Below, piece by piece: positions 4,717-6,719 of a stretch of 6,719 bases of DNA; the first letter of the stretch is position 1; every line of letters begins with the position of its first letter. The position numbers were made by a program, and so were the translations under genes. This stretch comes from Merdiplasma sp045118075 (lineage in GTDB: Bacteria > Bacillota > Clostridia > Lachnospirales > Lachnospiraceae): positions 1-6,719 of the forward strand of contig JBGUOI010000137.1 of the NCBI GenBank assembly GCA_045118075.1. The letters run 5' to 3'. Under the pieces are notes generated by a model that saw only the letters and a program-made list of their open reading frames with translations, did not search any database and had not been told where the DNA came from.

Positions 4717-6719
4717 ATTCCCGCTTAGCCCGCGACATCTCCAGAAATCGCTCCTCCAGGTCTTCTCTCATGATGAGTCTTGCACTCCTGATTTCCATTC
4801 CTGTCTGTCCGAAATAAAGCCGAATCATAAAATTGGTCATATAGGCCGGTTCGAGCGGAACCGTCACACACCGCCACTTACTGTCGGCGCCGGTCAGCGT
4901 CACCGTCCCCGCCACCATCGCATCCTTGAATATGGTCAGCGGAATCTGAGCCCGCGGGTTATCACTTACGGTCCTGACCTCGAGCACGAGGTCATACCTT
5001 CCTCTTCTTTCCTGGGTGACGGTAAAAGCGCTGCTTCTTCCCTTCAGCGGTACTATGCCGGTGATATCCAGTTCGGTCCTGGCACCGGCTTTCACCGGAA
5101 CGGCGTTCTGCAGTGTGGTCTCCCCTTCATCAAGAGTAGCTGCAAGTGCCTTGTCTAGTTCGCTCTCCTCGCCGATGGATCTAAGCCAGGTCGGAGTCGT
5201 AAGAAGAAAGCGGCAGATGTTGGCAGCGCTTCTTAACAGTTCTCCCCGTGTCAGGGTCCCCCTGCGCAGGGAATCTTGCAGGTTGTCACCATTGCTGTTG
5301 GCTCCGGCATCGGCGTTGACCATATTCAGATCATTCTGTGCCCTTACCTGAGCCGCTGCATTGGCGAGAGTTCCTTTCATGCCGGCGCCGTCATTCGCAG
5401 CTGCCCACCAGTCAGTCATAACGATCCCGTCAAATCCCCACTCTTCGCGAAGGATGACAGTCATCAGGTCATAATGTCCGGAGGTCCAGATTCCATTGAC
5501 CGGCCCGTAAGTGGACATGACTGCTCTCGCATTCCCTTCCCTGACAGCGATCTCAAATCCCTTCAGGTAGATCTCACGCAGCGCGCGCTGGGAGATGATA
5601 TTGTCGACGCGGTGACGGTTCGTCTCCTGTGTATTGGCAGCAAAGTGTTTGATCACCCCGCTGATTCCGCAGGAAGCCATCCCGCGAAGCTGGGAGGCGG
5701 CGATCCTTCCGGTCAGCAGCGGGTCTTCCGAGAAATACTCGAAGTTTCTCCCGTTAAGAGGATGTCGATGGATATTCATGCCCGGGCCGAGAAGCGCATC
5801 GATCCTGTTCCGGCGAAGTTCCAGACCTTCCCACTCGTACAGCTTGCTGCAGAGCTCTTCATTGAAGGTGGATGCCAGGCAGGTCCCGTTCGGCAGGGAA
5901 AAGGCGTGCATGCCGCAGTCCATTCGGATCCCACTCGGCCCGTCAGCGCAGCCGGCAACCGGAATCCCAAGACCGAGCAGTTCATCCGTCACACCGCCGA
6001 ACGCACCCGCGATTCCGGGCGTGACTTTGGGAGAGCTCATCCCCTCTCCCCTTATCATGGCGCACAGCCCTTCATCAGTGATCTGAGAAAGGAAGTCTTC
6101 CATCGGGACACGTCCGGAGGCGGCATCCTTCAGTTTGTACCCCTTATCCCCTTCAAAAGGCCGGTTCTCCGGCAGGGATGAAAGACGTTTCAGGGCCGGA
6201 TCCGCTGTCTGCAGCGGGACATCTTCCCAGTCGATCTTACCGGCGTTTTCTCCGGCCGGACGTATCCGTTTAAAAGCGCTGACCGGCGCCATCGCTTCCG
6301 AACACTGTCTGATCAGGATCGTTTTTTCGATCATCCTGCTGCCGGCCGCAGCGGCGCTTTTCACATCCGTACCGACAAGGAAAGAATAGAGCCCCTCTTC
6401 GAGTACATAGGAATTCGGATATCCGCTAAGTCCGCTGTCATCATAGGACGCATACCGATAGTCCGGGATTTCAAATAAGATCTCCTGAGCCTGTCCCGGA
6501 AACAGGCTTCCGGTCTTGGCAAAATTACACAGCACCCTGGCCGGTTTCCCGAGCCTACCCTGCGGGGCGGATACATAGACCTGGACGACTTCTTTGCCCG
6601 GCCTTTCGCCTGTATTGATGACGCTGACTTTTATCCGGACGCTCGTATGCCCGTCCGCATCTTCTTTCATCTCAAAAGACAGGAACCTGGTCATAAAACT
6701 TGTGTAGGAAAGACCGTAT
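4715..6719 (-). CDS. Family 3 glycoside hydrolase with inverted domain order, 5' end outside the window
   Basis: A GH3 enzyme, probably beta-glucosidase-like; 667 residues are visible and the reading frame stays open past the right edge. Numbering is from the internal Met at 6694. The first visible residues, YGLSYTSF, are the conserved GH3 lead-in to the fibronectin-III-like domain (to about 110). The catalytic (alpha/beta)8 barrel follows at about 200-500 with ADGPSGIR (250-257), NGRNFEYFSEDP (314-325), KHFAANTQETNR (349-360) and VMTDWW (425-430), giving D428 as predicted nucleophile. The usual order is barrel, sandwich, FnIII; here FnIII precedes the barrel, as in the inverted GH3 enzymes of Ruminococcus albus and Butyrivibrio. 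The alpha/beta sandwich, which normally supplies the acid/base residue, should lie upstream off-window. A beta-rich region (about 540-645) follows the barrel. No signal peptide can be assessed. Substrate (glucoside, xyloside or other) is not determined. Confidence 0.92.
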   Translation of the reverse strand, partial: YGLSYTSFMTRFLSFEMKEDADGHTSVRIKVSVINTGERPGKEVVQVYVSAPQGRLGKPARVLCNFAKTGSLFPGQAQEILFEIPDYRYASYDDSGLSGYPNSYVLEEGLYSFLVGTDVKSAAAAGSRMIEKTILIRQCSEAMAPVSAFKRIRPAGENAGKIDWEDVPLQTADPALKRLSSLPENRPFEGDKGYKLKDAASGRVPMEDFLSQITDEGLCAMIRGEGMSSPKVTPGIAGAFGGVTDELLGLGIPVAGCADGPSGIRMDCGMHAFSLPNGTCLASTFNEELCSKLYEWEGLELRRNRIDALLGPGMNIHRHPLNGRNFEYFSEDPLLTGRIAASQLRGMASCGISGVIKHFAANTQETNRHRVDNIISQRALREIYLKGFEIAVREGNARAVMSTYGPVNGIWTSGHYDLMTVILREEWGFDGIVMTDWWAAANDGAGMKGTLANAAAQVRAQNDLNMVNADAGANSNGDNLQDSLRRGTLTRGELLRSAANICRFLLTTPTWLRSIGEESELDKALAATLDEGETTLQNAVPVKAGARTELDITGIVPLKGRSSAFTVTQERRGRYDLVLEVRTVSDNPRAQIPLTIFKDAMVAGTVTLTGADSKWRCVTVPLEPAYMTNFMIRLYFGQTGMEIRSARLIMREDLEERFLEMSRAKRE

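Noticed and set aside
5276..6181. Plus-strand open frame of 301 codons opposite the GH3 gene
   Set aside because: It lies wholly within the GH3 coding region, has no matching domain or good ribosome binding site, and the opposite strand carries all GH3 motifs.
6692..6694. ATG at 6694 as the true start of the GH3 gene
   Set aside because: The frame stays open to the window edge and the upstream codons encode the conserved GH3 motif YGLSYTSF, so this Met is internal.

Overview
The window reads as an ordinary chromosomal stretch from a Gram-positive member of the Bacillota, most likely Clostridia and possibly Lachnospiraceae or Ruminococcaceae from a gut or rumen habitat. Four observations point this way: strong AGGAGG-type ribosome binding sites, extended -10 promoters, moderate GC content, and a domain-inverted family 3 glycoside hydrolase of the kind known from Butyrivibrio and Ruminococcus. 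The taxonomic placement is inference. I see no mobile element, tRNA, rRNA or CRISPR array.

The left half (1-3024, minus strand) is a compact three-gene set read right to left. First comes a secreted serine hydrolase with a beta-lactamase-like fold. Next is a CNNM/CBS-domain membrane protein of the HlyC/CorC family. Last is the N-terminal half of an M32 (Taq-type) metallocarboxypeptidase that runs off the left edge. The gaps are 15 and 3 bases, and each downstream ribosome binding site overlaps the end of the gene before it, so the three are probably one translationally coupled operon.

A divergent intergenic region of about 170 bases (3025-3195) carries an extended -10 promoter in each direction. 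Rightward, it drives a two-domain PPK2-family polyphosphate:AMP phosphotransferase (3196-4674). That gene ends at a hairpin terminator with T-tracts on both sides, placed to serve the convergent gene as well.

The right part (4715-6719, minus strand) is a GH3 glycoside hydrolase whose 5' end lies beyond the window. The visible order is fibronectin-III-like domain, then catalytic barrel, then a C-terminal beta-rich module, which is the reverse of the usual GH3 order.

The genes suggest separate housekeeping or niche functions: cell-surface or wall-associated hydrolysis and ion homeostasis, peptide turnover, polyphosphate-driven nucleotide phosphorylation, and plant glycan use. I find no convincing evidence of a new multi-gene system. 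The points most worth a second look are the inverted GH3 with its C-terminal module, the serine hydrolase lacking the class A general-base Glu, and the degenerate N-terminal PPK2 domain.
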